DNA from: Bacteroidales bacterium
GTDB taxonomy: Bacteria; Bacteroidota; Bacteroidia; Bacteroidales; M50B96
Assembly: GCA_021740905.1 (NCBI GenBank)
Contig: JAIOYV010000018.1
Location: 1-64,000, forward strand
Direction of reading: 5' to 3'
Length of the DNA: 64,000 bases
This document shows, one piece after another, positions 42,001 to 57,000 of this stretch (its first letter is position 1; each line of letters begins with the position of its first letter). Under the pieces are notes generated by a model. It was given only the letters and a program-made list of their open reading frames with translations, was not told where the DNA came from and ran no database searches. The position numbers were made by a program, and so were the translations under genes.

Positions 42001-45000
42001 GGAGGCATTGCAATCACATACTGCCCAATCGAGCTGGTTGCCGGCCTCAGATTATGTTAGGATTACAGCAGAAATCGATCCTGATGATATATACTCGGAA
42101 TTGGATGAATTGAACAACATAAAATCGGTTGAATTTGCTTTCACACCACCCACTATTACAGATGTTGTAGCTTTAATCGATGAAAACCCATCACCTTCTA
42201 TTATCGGGAAGTTCATGTCGGGTATCGAAAACAATATGAATACGTTTACCGCTACAGTTACCGACCCCGAAGGTATTGCCACAATCAAGAAAGTAATATT
42301 TCAATTTGGCAACACGATAACCCTTGAAGATACTGACGGTAGCGATGGTTGGTCGGTTGAAGTGGACATGGGGATATTCCCATCAAACGACATACAACTT
42401 AAAGTTTTGGCCTACGACATAACAAACCTCGCATCTGCAAAAATGATAAAAACCATCGATATGTACGCACCGCCTCCGTGGCTATCAAAATTCCAGCAAA
42501 CTGGCCCCTATTACTTCGAGGACGGCATGTTCAAAAACACCCTCAAGCTGAAAAACCTGCAAACAGGAAATAGCGATATGTTCAACTTTAGCCATACACT
42601 TTACCAGGGTATGAAGCTTATAGGATCGTTGCAAAACGAATTTGATGGAGGTATTGAAGTGGAAGTTGGTTTTCCGGTTGACGATTCGCATGCTCCTTAT
42701 ATGAAAGGTGGGTTTAAACTTGCCCAGGAAGTCCTTGGCCGCGAAGTAGGTTCAGCCGATGCCGACATCACCTTTGTCCTGGCTTCTGATTACACACTTC
42801 AAAATATTTCGTATACCTTTAGCGAGGATGTAATATTGTTCAGAGACCAGTACACCAGTTATGTAGAGACCGGAATACCTGGATTGCAAGTTATCTTGGG
42901 AATTGGTTTCGAGATTTTTGCAGGACTAACTTTCGAGGCATCGAGTGCAACAAATTTAACAAATTACACTGTAACCTTTAGTCCTTACATAGGAGGCGCA
43001 ATACACGGAACTGTAGGCCTGCAGATTCTATATGGACTTGCCAGGGGAGAAGCAACAGTTTCCCCAACGCTTCAAATAAACTTCGATTTGGTGTATAATT
43101 CCAACAATGGATTTGGAAGCGATCTCAATGGCGAATTCGAAGTGAGATATAATCTTATGATTAGCTTTTTCTGGGGTTTGTGGAAGGACGATATAATTTC
43201 AGGTACATGGGGCCCGTGGAGTTTAGGCAATAATAAGATGAATGTTGTAATGGTTTTGGATACCACACTGGCTATACCGCAGGTACTTCCCTATCCCCAG
43301 GTCCGTACCGATTCGTATGGTAATCTGGCAGTTATCTGGGTAACCGACAAGGATACGCTAAAATCCGAGATTGATCCTGAACTGGCTTTTAGTTATAAGA
43401 CTGTAACTGGGAACTGGTCTACACCAGTAGACATAGAATCGAACGATTATTTCGAATCCTGTCCCGACATTTCATTTATGCACAACGACAGTGTGGTGGC
43501 TGTTTGGGTAAGGAATAGCATTTCAAAAACCCAGGCAACGGGGATGTCAAACATTACCATGTACGACATCCTGAATGCCCAGGATATATATTATGCCATT
43601 TACGATACGGTAAACGGCTGGGGCACATCGGCTCCTGTGATTTCCGATGCTGCCGGTTCCTATTATTCCGACGGGGTTCCTTCTGTCGATTTCAACAGTG
43701 CTTCACAAGGGTTGGTTTTGTGGACACGTTCGTCGAACAATACAAATCCCTTCCAGGCTGGGGCAATGGATATTTACTATTCCGTCTGGAGTGGTTCTTC
43801 CTGGTCGACACCGGCTATATTGGTGAACAATGCCAACAGTAACTTTGAGCCTATTGTCCGTTTCAACCATGCCGGGACATCGGCTTTGGCAGTTTGGAAA
43901 ACTGATGTGGATGGCTTACCACAAACTCCCACTGACAATGAATTGGCTTATAGCATGTGGAACGGCACAAGCTGGTCGGCTGCACAAAGCTTTACCAGCA
44001 ATGCTTTGAACGAATATGACCCGGTGATTGCTGCTCTGTCAAATGGCGATTTTGTTTGCTCATGGATAGAAGAAGAGATGGATAACACCAGTCAGCACCG
44101 ACAATGCAGGGTAATGGCCAATCTTTATTCAGCAATGGGCAGCCAATGGGGAACACCAGAATTGGTGTATACTGATTCGTTCACCCTCGAAAAACCCGTA
44201 TTAAATATAGATACCCGAAACATTGCAGGGTTGCTTTGGAAAGGCACAAATGGGACACAGACCGATTTGTTCTTCTCGGCAAAAGATTATGCGAATGGCT
44301 CACTTTGGACAACTCCCGGGATAATGACGGATGATGCAGTATCCGATTGGATGAGCACGGCTACCATCGATGCCTTCAATAATATGCACTATATCGATTT
44401 TAAATTTGATCTGGATGAAAATGGAAGTCAAACAGTTGCCGGGCCGAATATTATGAACCTGATGTCGGCAAGTAACAATAACCCGGTCACCGGCACGCTC
44501 GATACCGGCTTAACTTACCTGACATACATGCTTAATCCTGATTTGGAGATTACTGATGAAGATATTTACCTGATGCCTGTTACCTCAATTGAAGAAGGCG
44601 ACTCGCTGCAACTGGTTGTAAATTACCACAACATCAGTGCAGTTCCTATCAATGGATTCACCGTTGATTTATACCAGAATGGCGCACTGGTTTTAAGTTT
44701 GACAGACTCGTTGCTGGGGACTACCTCCGATTCATTGGTCTGGGATTTTATTGTCAGTGCTGGGCTTCATCATTTTGAGGTCTTTCTCGACTCGGCCAAT
44801 GTTGTGGCTGAAGTGGATGATACCAACAATGATGCTGCCTTTACTCTACTTGTAGCTTCCGATTTAATGGCGGAGAATCTAAATACAAGCAATCCAACAC
44901 CAGTTCAGGGCGAAGTAATTCAACTATCTGCCAACATCAGAAACCTTCAGGGAGCCGATGCCAATAACATTATTGCCCGTTTCTTTGATGGGTCAACTCA

Positions 45001-48000
45001 AATAGGATCTGATATTGTAATTGATTCCCTGTTGATTGGCGATACCGTATCGATCTCGGCTAATTACACAGTTGCAGCCGGATTGCGCGATCTATCGGCA
45101 GTAGTCAATCCCGATTCACTCATTACCGAAGTCAGCCTGGAAAATAATGCGGCAAATCTACAACTCGATGTGCGGCCAGACCTCGCGGTTTATCAATCGG
45201 ATATTAGTTTCAACGATGTGGACAGTTTCGTGATAACCACTTTCACGGTTTACAATATTGGTGGGAGCTATGCAGCAAATGTCCCGGTTCAGCTCTGGAA
45301 CGGCGACCCGATTGCCCCCACCAGTTTAATGATCACCCAATTGATGGTGGACACCATTTTTGAACAAGACAATGCTGTGCTCACCTATAATTGGATGGCT
45401 CCTTTTGGAATGACCGAATTGTTTGTGGTGGTCGATCCGGCCAATACAATAGAAGAAAAGAGCTGGCAAAACAACCAGTTCTCCATTCAGTATGTGCGTG
45501 TTGAAAAGCCTGATCTGAGCATCAGTCAGATTCAGCTCAACCCTGCTGAAGTTCAGCAATATCATCCCCTCGAAATGGCCGTCAGTGTATCCAACACAGG
45601 AAATGCCAATGCCGTTTCAGTACAAGTCCGTTGCTATGATGGTAACCCCTTGCTGACCGGTGTGGAAATTGCCAATTCATCAATTGCTTATATTAACGGA
45701 GGATCATCGGTAACTAAAACCCTAAGTTGGGATGTGGATGATGCAACGCTCGGATTGCATGATATTTATGTATATGTCGATCCGAACGATATTATCATTG
45801 AGTTGGATGAAACCAATAACCTCTCGAACTCTCCAATAACAGTTGTTGCAGACACCACATCACCAGTCTTAGCAAGCGTTCCGGTGGATTATTATGTTTC
45901 GGTCGAAAGTGGCTCAACCTTGAACCAGTCGCTCACATTGTACAACAATGGGAATTCAACCCTGAATTATTCCATTGCAACCGAGCTGTTGCCCGACAGT
46001 ATCCTAACCATGAACAACCCGGGCAATGGAGCCGGAAAATCGGCCTGGTTCGATGGCAGTGGCGATTATGTGACCACTGCCGATATCGATTTGGCCAAAT
46101 TCACCCTTGAGGCTTGGATTTATCTTACACCCGGATTCGCGACCACCGAAAATTGCATCCTCTCGAAATGGTATTATTACAACGACAACGTAAGGGAATT
46201 CCTGTTCGCTTTGCGAAGTGGCAACTACATGCGACTGAATTATTCAAGTACGGGCGGAAATGAGTTTTATCTTGATTCGCCAACCGGTTTATTTGAAGAA
46301 TATCAGTGGTATCATGTGGCAGCCACAATCGATAGTCAAATGGTACGGTTGTATGTAAATGATCAGATCGTTGCAGAAACAGTGTGGGAGAATGTGATCA
46401 CTTCCAACGGGACAGGCAATGTAGTGATTGGCCGGTACAACACAAGTTGGGATTTCCATGGGCAAATTGATGAAGTCAGGATTTGGGATTATGCCCGAAA
46501 CCAGGCTGAAATTGCCTCGACCATGAATTCTGAATTGAGCGGCAACGAACCCGGACTGGTTGCCTACTGGACTATGGATAATCATTTTCTTGATTTGACC
46601 GGCAATGGGGCTAATGGCACCCCTTACGGCAATGTCTATTTCAAAGAGTCGGAAGCCCCCATTGGCTCGGCCAACTATGAGTATACTGCCTCCGGCCTGC
46701 CCAAAACAATTGGCCCCAACGCCAATGCTGTCACAGAATCTTCTATCTTGGTAAGCGATAATTATCCTGTTGGCGACCTTAACCTGATGCTGGATATTAC
46801 CCATGGTTCTTTGCTCGATATGAGCATTGAATTAATTTCACCGACTGGAACTGTCCTTTCTTTGATTTCGACCGGAAGCATTAGCGGAACAGAATTAGAC
46901 AGCACAATCTTAAATGATGAAGCGCTGAATTATATTTCCACTGGTTCTTCTCCTTTTGCTTCTACTTATAAATTGAACAGCAACCTCTTAAGTATATTTG
47001 ATAACGAACCGGTTGAAGGTACCTGGACACTCCGTATTACCGACCATATAAACGGAGACGGTGGTTCGCTCAACTTCTGGAAGATGATGATCCGGAAAGC
47101 CGGGCCTGCCTGGTTGCAGGTTTCTCCATTGGAAGGAAGCATTGCTGCCGGGGCTAATGAAGTCCTGAATGTCGATTTCATTTCAGGGAATTTGACCCCC
47201 GGTGAGTATTTCGCCAATATTATGGTAAACAGCAACGACCCGGTTACACCAGAATACATCATTCCTACAAGCACAACAATTTCCGGAAATCCTGAGCTGA
47301 TGTTGGCTATGGATACCCTCGATTTCGATACGGCCTTTGTTGGTTTCAGCAATACCATCAGCCTCGGCATAGCCAATGTAGGAAACGGACTGGCCAATAT
47401 CACCAATGTGCAATTTGCAACCTTGAATTTCTCTGCAAATCCCACTTCATTCAACATCCCGGTAGGCGAAACCTATTATCTCGATGTGCTCTTCCATCCC
47501 GATGGAACCGGTTTCGATGAAGATGTAATGACTATTGTAAGCAATGACCAGCCACGTACAGCCGTAGTTCAGGGAATTGGTTTACAGCCACCGGCAATGA
47601 CTGTGGCACCGATGGCATACAGCGATTCGCTTTCGACTGGCGAGACTTCAACACACAACATGCTGATCAGTAATTCCGGTGAATATCGGTTGGATTACCA
47701 TACCCAAGCCCGGGTAGTTGCTAATTCCAGTTACAATCATATCATATATGTGGCCAACCGCAACAGCAACTCAGTTTCAGCTATCGATGTACTGGCCGAT
47801 AGTATTATCGGTACGATCACTGTACCTTATGCCCCGGTCCGGTTGACCTTGAATCCCGATGCTTCCATCCTGTGGATGAGCTATGATAATTCTGCTGTCG
47901 TCAGCTTTATTCAGGTTTCCGAATTTTACAATCCATTGGCTGCCGTTCAGGATATTGGTGTTGCAGGAACACAAACTTCCGGGGTGGCTATCTCCATCAA

Positions 48001-51000
48001 CAACGATGGAATTTCGCATGGATATGCGTATGTGGGCAACCCGGCTATGAACACCTTAGACCGGATCAATCTCACAAACGCCCAGGTGGAAACTTTCTCT
48101 GCCACCAATGTCGATCCGGTGGATGTACTGATGGCACCCAATGGCATCGATCTCTTTGTTCTAAGTAGTTCATATCTGCATGTCTTTAATACCTACACCG
48201 AGGAATTCACCCAGATTGCCACCGGTTATAATACAGGCTACGGCCTGGCCATCAGCCCGGACGGAAAGTGGCTTTATACAACCGACCGGTATTATGTAAG
48301 AAGGTATAATGCAGAGACCTATCAGTATATAAACAATATAAACCTCCTGAATTATGGTCGCGAGATTTCTCTTTCGCCTGATGGAGAATTATTAGCCGTT
48401 GCTGACCTCAACAACAGCTACGTCCGTTTCCTCGATAATGAATTGAATCTGCTTGCGACAGTGACAAATATCAACCATCCAACCGGATTGGAAATTTCCG
48501 AGGACAATATGTATTGTTATGTCTCTGAGCGCGACGACGATGAGGTAAATCGAATTCTTCTGAATACTTTCGAGATAGATACGACATGGAATATTCCAGT
48601 TGGAGACTATCCGCTCGGAGTGGCATTGCCTCGCAGTATTGTTGCACCTTGGGCTTATGCTGAACCGGATACAAATTCAGTGGATTCTTTGCAGTCGTTC
48701 AATGGCGATATGATTTTTGATGCATCAGGTTTGCGGAATGGAAATTATGAAGCTGAACTCTGGATTTCCAGCAATGATCCCTATCAACCAAAAATTATTG
48801 CTGATCTTAATCTTGAAGTAACGGAGGCCCCCTATATCCATGTCGATCCGGAAGCACTGATCTTCCCCGACACAATACTTACCGGATTGACAGATACTCT
48901 AACTTTCATGGTTTATAATGAGGGCTACGATACGTTGATAGTTACTGATATTCAGAATACCAACTCAGTCTTTAGCCTTGATATGAGTGCGTTTACTCTT
49001 GCCCCAACCGATTCGCATAAGGTAACTGTAGTCTTTACACCTGACACCACAGCCTTTGAACAGGATGTGATTACCATTCTGAATAACGACGATACAAGGC
49101 AGATTCCGGTTGAGGCCCATGGCCTGTTGGCACCCATCCTGACATTGTCGGCGACTACCATCGACCAGACCTTGCAGGTTGGAGGCAGCGCTACGCAAAC
49201 ATTCAATATTAGCAATATGGGCTATAGTAATCTGGAGTTTGCAGTTCAGATGACAGATTATAGTAATAATCCCAATAAATCTGCACTCTTTGATGGAAGT
49301 GGGGATTATATTACCATTCCCGATAATGATAGTCTTGATGTGGTTGGGCATGAGATTACTGTTGAGGCCTGGGTAAAATGCACCAGCTTTAGTGGGGACC
49401 TTCGCTGCGTATTAGGGAAAATTGACTGGAGTGTCACAACCAATTGGAGCTATAATATGCATATAACCGATGTAGGGGCGCTTCATTTTAATTTTGCCAA
49501 TACAAGTGGAACCCAATTCCCTCAATACAGCACTCAACATTTAAGCACAAATACATGGTATCATGTGGCGGCTACTTACGATGGTAGTTTTATCAGACTT
49601 TATATTGATGGTACTGAGGTGCTGTCATCGGCTGCCTCCGGCGATTTCAGGCAAAATACTTATCCTGTACGAATAGGTAGCTGGTATACCAGTGACCCGA
49701 ATTATTTCAACGGTAGGATTGACGAAGTCAGGATTTGGCATACAGTCAGGTCGCAGGCAGAAATTCAGGGAACTGCACAAACCCGTTTAATTGGCAACGA
49801 ACCGGGATTGGTCGGATACTGGAATTTCGACGGGACAAATCCCTGGACTGATGGTGCCGGGTTTGCAGCAAATGGTACAACTTCCGGAAATGCAACCACA
49901 ACATTGGTCGATTTGGAATTATTACCCACTTGGCTTGCCTGGTCAGGAAAGGATGCCGCAGGTTTACTGCCTGGCGAAATGGATACAATCATTTTCGATT
50001 TCAATGCCAACAACCTGATTGGGGGTGTTTACCCGGCAAATATGAGGATAAATAGTAACGACCCCCAAAATCAAATGGTTGATGTGCCAATTACCCTTAC
50101 AGTTCATGGGCAAGCTATCGTAAGTCTGTCAACTGACAGCCTCAATTTTGGGACTGTCTATGTGGGTAAATCTTCTGTTTTGGAATTCGATATTACCAAT
50201 ACAGGAGATGATACCCTGCATGTCTATAATATCTTAGGATTGCCAGTCTATACCATGACACCTTCCAATTTTTATGTTTTGGTTGGCCAGACACAAACCG
50301 TTTCGGTACAATTTACACCTCAGGCAGCTATGAATTACAATACTGTTCTGTCGATTGTCAGCGATGATCCCAATGCGCCTTCAGTAAATGTCTTTGCCGA
50401 TGGACTAATGCCACCGATTATTGCCGTTGCACCGACTACTTTATCCGATACTTTATCGATGGGTGACCAGGGAAATCATACTTTGTTGATTTCAAATACC
50501 GGTGGAAGCGATCTTAATTTTAGTTTCAACAGTAACCAATTTGGAACAGGAGTAGATGGTCCTCTGACAGTCGGAACAGGTCAGACCTACTATACGGATA
50601 ATGTTAAATCGAAAGTAGCTTGGAACAATCCATCAGGTCAAAACACAATATGGGTAAGTAATGTAAGTGGATTTGGTGCAGGTGATGAGGTCTTGATAAT
50701 CACGATGCAAGATAACGACACCAACCTGACCCAAAACCTGGCAGGCCAATTTGAAACCCGTTTTGTGGATGCTATCGATGGCAATTTGTTGATACTTGAT
50801 AATGACCTGCAAAATACGTATAACCAAAGCGACACGGTAAAACACCAAATTATTAAAATTCCTCAATTTACAGATGTTACTGTGGATGGAACCATGACAT
50901 GTGCTGATTGGAATGGACAGACTGGAGGAGTTCTCTTTTTCCGGGCAAATGGTACACTCACTGTTAATGCTAGTGGAGCAATCTCTGTTGTGGCAAAAGG

Positions 51001-54000
51001 CTACCGGGGTGGAGCGGCTGTGCCAAGAGGGTTTGGTGTTGCGTACCAGGGTGAATCAATATTAGGTCAAGGAACAAATACTTCGGGTGCCAATTTAAGT
51101 GGAGGCGGCCCAGGATCTCCCGGATATGGTGGTGGCTATGGAATTTCCGGTGAAGGAAGTAGTGGCGGAGTCTGCTATGGAACAAATACACTTGAAAGAC
51201 TCTATCTTGGTTCAGGTGGAGGTTCTGGTAATGCCGGCACCAATGACAATTGTGGTTCCGGTGGCGGTTTCGGCGGAGATGGCGGTGGAATTCTGGTCGT
51301 CAAAGCTGCAAATGTTGTTGTTGATGGTATTATTACTGCCTCTGGCGGCGATGGCACAAATCCGCCATACACATCCTGCACCTGCGACGATGATAATGGC
51401 GGAGGTGGCGGCGGAAGCGGTGGCAGCCTCATGTTGTCTGCCAATTCTCTTGTTAACAATAATCTGGTTCGTTTTAGTGGTGGAATTGGCAAAGAGGCAT
51501 ATTCCGAAAATGGGGCTTATGGATGTGGATACCAGGGTACTAAATACGATGGTGGGTTAGGCCGTGCTGTGATTTGTTCACCAGTATATTACAATAATGG
51601 AACAGTAGATTCAACAGCTCTTGAAGGTATCCTGGCCTCACAACTGCCTTATTTTATCAACTTTAGTCCTGCACAGGCAACTGTTCCTCTGGGTAGCAGC
51701 CAGCTTGTAGATGTAACCATCGATGCTTCATATCTTGATGCCGGCTTATACAATTCGGATATTGAGATCATGAGCAACGACATTATAAACCCAATTTACA
51801 CTATTCCCCTTTCTCTATTGGTAGATAGTGCAATAGCTCTTGTAGTTGACCCGAGCCTGAACTTTGACGATACGTATGTTGGATCGACAAGCTCACTGCC
51901 GTTCATCCTGAAAAACACAGGAACAGATACACTGGAAATCACTGATATCAATAGTTCTGAGGTAGCGATTTTCCAGGTAAGCGACACCGCTCTTGTAATT
52001 CCGCAAAACGGGGAAGATACCGTTTGGGTAACCTTTAGTCCCGATACGGTTCTGTTCTATACTGAAACCATGAGTATACTGTCGAATGATCCCACTGATC
52101 CGCAAAAGGATGTAATGTTGACAGGACAGGGGATTACCGATCCGGATATATATTATTCGTATATGTCAAGTGGTAGTTTTACAAAACCACAGAATGATTC
52201 GGCAACTTTCCAGTTAATTGTGAAGAATACCGGTGGTAGCGATATGACTTACTCATTAAGCAGTGTGGATAAGTTGAGCAGCAAACCCGGGATGGCCGCT
52301 AAGTTTGATGGAAACGGGGATTACGTTGAAATCCTGGATAATCCAAGTCTCGATTTAGAAGGAAATAGTATGTCGGTGGAAGCCTGGGTAAATGTTTACT
52401 CCTTAACTTCGACATCGCAGTGTGTGATTGGTAAAATTGATTGGTCCACAACTACCGATTGGAGTTATAACATGCATATTACCAGTACAGGAGCTTTGCA
52501 TTTTAATGTGGCGAATACCAATAATGAGACCTTCCCAACATATAGTGGGGATATCATTCAGCCTAACACCTGGTACCATGTAGTTGGTACTTACGATGGT
52601 GCTTTTGTAAGGCTTTATGTGGATGGAGTGGAAGTTGGTGTTCGTTATGCTTACGGAAATATAAGACAAAATTCCTATCCTCTCCATATTGGTGCCTGGC
52701 ATTCCGGAGGTCCAAATTATTTCAAGGGCGAAATTGATGAGCTCCGAATTTGGGACTATGCTTTAACATCTGAAGAAATCCAGACCAGGGCGAATACATC
52801 CCTGGGAGGAATTGATCCGGGATTGGCCGCTTACTGGAATTTTAACTACGATGCTTGGGAAGATTTAACCGGAAACAGTTTAGTCGGAACTCCAAATGGA
52901 AATGCGCAGGTCATTGCATCCAATGCCCCATTATCAATCTTCGATGTTGTAAGCTTTAGCAGCAATGGTGGTATATTAGCCCCAAATCAGCAGGATAATT
53001 TACAGGTCACATTCAGGACAGGAAACCTTGCATTTGGCAATTACCCGGCAGATTTTATAATTGAAAGCAATGATCCGGTTGACAGTGTGGTAACATTTAC
53101 CAATAACTTCACAGTGACACCTTCCGACATTTATCTTGCCCAAACATCAGTCAATGTTGATGTGGCATTAGCCGATTCCATTTCACAAACATTCAATATT
53201 GCCAACACCGGTTTAAGTCCTTTGACTGGTCATATATATTTGAATATCGCTGATTCCCTGGCGAATATCATCAATAAAGATTTCGACAACGGTGTATGGA
53301 ACGATTTATTTACGGATGGAGGTACGGGTGGAACAATTGGTACTTCTACCTCTTATTATCATTCATCACTACGCAGTATGAGGATTTATGCCGCTGATGC
53401 TGACAGGTATATTACCACAAGCAATTTGATTGTACATGACAGGTTGATTTTAGATTCCTGGTATCGTATTATTACTTCTGAAGGTGGTTGTGACTATCGG
53501 ATTTACTGGCAAGTGAACGGGGGTGGTTTTAATTTACTGTTTGATACGCCGGATAACACCACAATGGGTTGGACGAATTACTACATCGATCTTAGCAGCT
53601 ATGTTTCAGAAGGCGATGTGGTTCAGTTCAGGTTTTTTTCAAATATATATAGCACTTCGACTTCCAACGACCAGTTTGATGTGTATATCGATGATATTAA
53701 AATAGAACTATCGTCGGTTGACGAGTGTTTTGCTATCAATCAATCTACCTTCACGATTCCGCCTTTATCGAACCAGGATTTTACCCTGTCGTTCAACAGT
53801 CTCGATCTTCCGGTGAATACCTATAGTTTGGGAATGACCATTATTTCCAACGATCCTGATGAGGACACTTTGCTTGTACCTGTTTCCATGTTTGTGCCTT
53901 CACCCGAGATTTATGTAAATCCAGACGAATTCTACATTACCATGTACAGTGGCGATACCACCAGTCGTGGTTTCAATCTGGGGAATACCGGCTATTTAAG

Positions 54001-57000
54001 TGAATTGCATGGAGAAATAGTTCCCGTAATACCGGCTGATATAAGTGGCATTATTGATAATTTTGACGATGGTGTCTGGAATGATTTCTGGACAGCAAGC
54101 GGTTCGGGTGGTTCGGTAGGAACAACTACAAGCCAGTACCATTCATCACCCAGAAGTTTACGAATTTATGCCGCCGATAACGATAAATATGTTACATCCG
54201 ACCCGATAACCATTTCGCACCGTTTGAAGATTTCCTTCTGGTATAGGATTACCACATCGGAAGGTGGTTGCGATTTCAAGTTGTACTGGCAGAAAAATGG
54301 TGGCGGTTACGTCGAATTGTTCAATACTGCCGATAATACAACGTATGGCTGGACCTATTATGAAAATGATCTATCAAGCGAGGTAGCTGAGGATGATGTG
54401 GTTGAGTTTAGGATGTTTTCAAATATCTACTCAACCGGATCGAGTAACGATCAGCAGGATACATACATCGATGATGTGCGGATTGCATTGGGGAATGTAT
54501 TGGTATTGGATGAAAGGTACTTCCATATACCGGCAGGAGTAACCGATACAAATACGGTGTTTGTCAACGCCAAAGACTTTGCTCCCGGAGCCTATACCTT
54601 CAACATACACTTCAACTCGAACGATGTGGTCACTCCCGATTTCATTATGCCTATCTATCTCACCATTAATGATGCGGCAGCTATTTGGGTTTCGGATGAT
54701 ACCTTATGGTTTGGGCAGCAATTTGTGGGTGGACAAGTTCCACTTACCCTTACTGTTTATAATAATGGTTCTGATACTTTGGAGATAAATAATGTCCAGA
54801 TAAATGGTACGTTCAGTTATACCGGGACTTATTCCGGTGTTGTATTGCCCGGCAACAGTCTCGAATATCAGGTACTTTTCGAACCTAATGCCATCCAGGC
54901 AGAGCAGGGTGTGATTTCATTTACCTCGAACGACCCCACGAATTATGTAAAGTATGTAGTCCTTATAGGTGAAGGTATTTCTGCGCCGGATATTATTGTT
55001 AGCCCTGATCCGCTTGAGTTTTCAGCCCAAACACAGGACAATATCATCCAATCTGTGACAGTGAGCAATTTAGGTGGAAATAATCTGGAGTACGAATTTT
55101 ATTCCCGAATGAAAACCGATTCGGCAATGTGGCATTATGCTTATTTGGTGAACCATATTGCCGGAACAATGTCGATTGTTGATCTGAACGCCATGTCGTC
55201 ATCTACTTTAACAGGATATAATACAAATCCTTATGTAATTGATATGACCCGGGATGGAAAATATTGCTGGATAACAAACACCGCTCACAGTAAAATCAGT
55301 ATTTATAATCTTGAAACTGGCATCTTGAAAACCATTACTGGTGTCGGAACCGACAGACGCGGGGTAGCTTTCTCGCCCAACGATTCCATTGCTTATGTAG
55401 CCGACATGGCCAACAACCGCATTGAGGTGTACAATACCAATTCGCTGGCATTGATTGCCACTTTCTCGACCAATATTGCCGATCCACAGTGGGTAGATAT
55501 CACACCAGACGGACACTTCCTCTATATTTCAGATACAGGAACCGACAAGGTAATTGTGATGAACACCGAGGATTACACCGAATATGCTACCATAAGTGGC
55601 CTTGTTGATCCCTGGGGTATTGAACTTAGCCCCGATGGAAATTGGTTTGCCGTGCGCGATGGCGATTATGTCCAGGTAGGATCGACTGCAACCAACAGCT
55701 TTGTCGGTTCGTTCTTTGTCGATAATCCACGCACACCAAAATGGTCGCCAAATAGTAGACTGATTTATGTAGGAAGCAATGATGATTATAAAGTCCATAT
55801 TTTTGAGACTGATTCATTTACCATGGTCAAAGAATTTGATTTGGCATATAAGCCCTGGTCAGTTGAAATTACCGAAGATGAGAAGTATCTGGTGGCAACT
55901 TGCTATGATAACGACCGCCTGGCTGTGATCAATCTTGAAACGGATGCAATTAATTATCTGGTGGTTGGCGATGGTCCTACTACAGTCACCACGTTCCGCA
56001 CCAAGCAGCCCATTTGGATTGAGGATATTTCTCTCATGCAGGATACCCTCATACCACTTGCAACCGACAATGTGGATATTACTTTCAATACGACTGAAAT
56101 TTCAGGAGGCGATTATTATGCTGAACTGGTTTTCGAAACAAACGATCCAGCCAGCGCTAAGTTCAACCACGATATCATAATGCACCACAATTCGGGAGTT
56201 CCTTTCCTGTATGCTGAAAATACCATTGATTTTGAAGAAGTCTATATTGGCTATCCTGAAACTTATCAGTTGGTAATTAAGAATACCGGAACCCTGAATT
56301 TAAGCATTACCTCGGCAGTTGCATCTCCATTGGAATTCACAACACCGGCATTGAACCTTGTGCTTGAGCCTGATTCCTCGGCTATCGTTCCCGTGATCTG
56401 CAATCCGGGACTTGTCGGGGCTTTAAATGGCACCTTGACTTTCACAACAAATGCCGGAAATACAGGGATCACTTTATTAGCCGATGCAATGGATGCACCG
56501 GAGGTTTCGCTTAATCCAACATCAGTTTTGAAGAACATGGTTTCCGATGAAACTTCTTCCAGTACGGTGGTATTTGAAAATTCGGGTGGCAGCAACCTGG
56601 AATACTCTACCAGGGCTGGAATGCACCGGGATAAATACGTAATCGGGAACGATGCTAAAGACAAGATACTGATCTGGAATTCCGCTACAAATACCCTTGA
56701 TTCTGTCAGTTTGCCTTATTCAGGGCCATGGAGAATGAAGTACTCTCCCGATGGAAACCAACTTTGGATTACCTTCGAAGATGCTGGACGAGTAATTGTC
56801 CTTGATGCATATTCATACTCCCAGTTGGCAAATATTTATGTTCAAGGTACACGGACATCTGGTGTGGCCTTTAATCCTGCAGGCAGTATTGCTTATGTGG
56901 GTAACTGGTCGCAAAGCCGGATCGAAATTATTGATGCCCACAGTTTTGTCTGGGATGGAAGCATTACGGGTTCAGTGTCTTATCCAAAAGAATTGGTTAG

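Noticed and set aside
51099-51560. Alternative frames in the Gly-rich part of the giant gene
   Set aside because: They arise from the GGC/GGT-rich repeat and do not resemble proteins.
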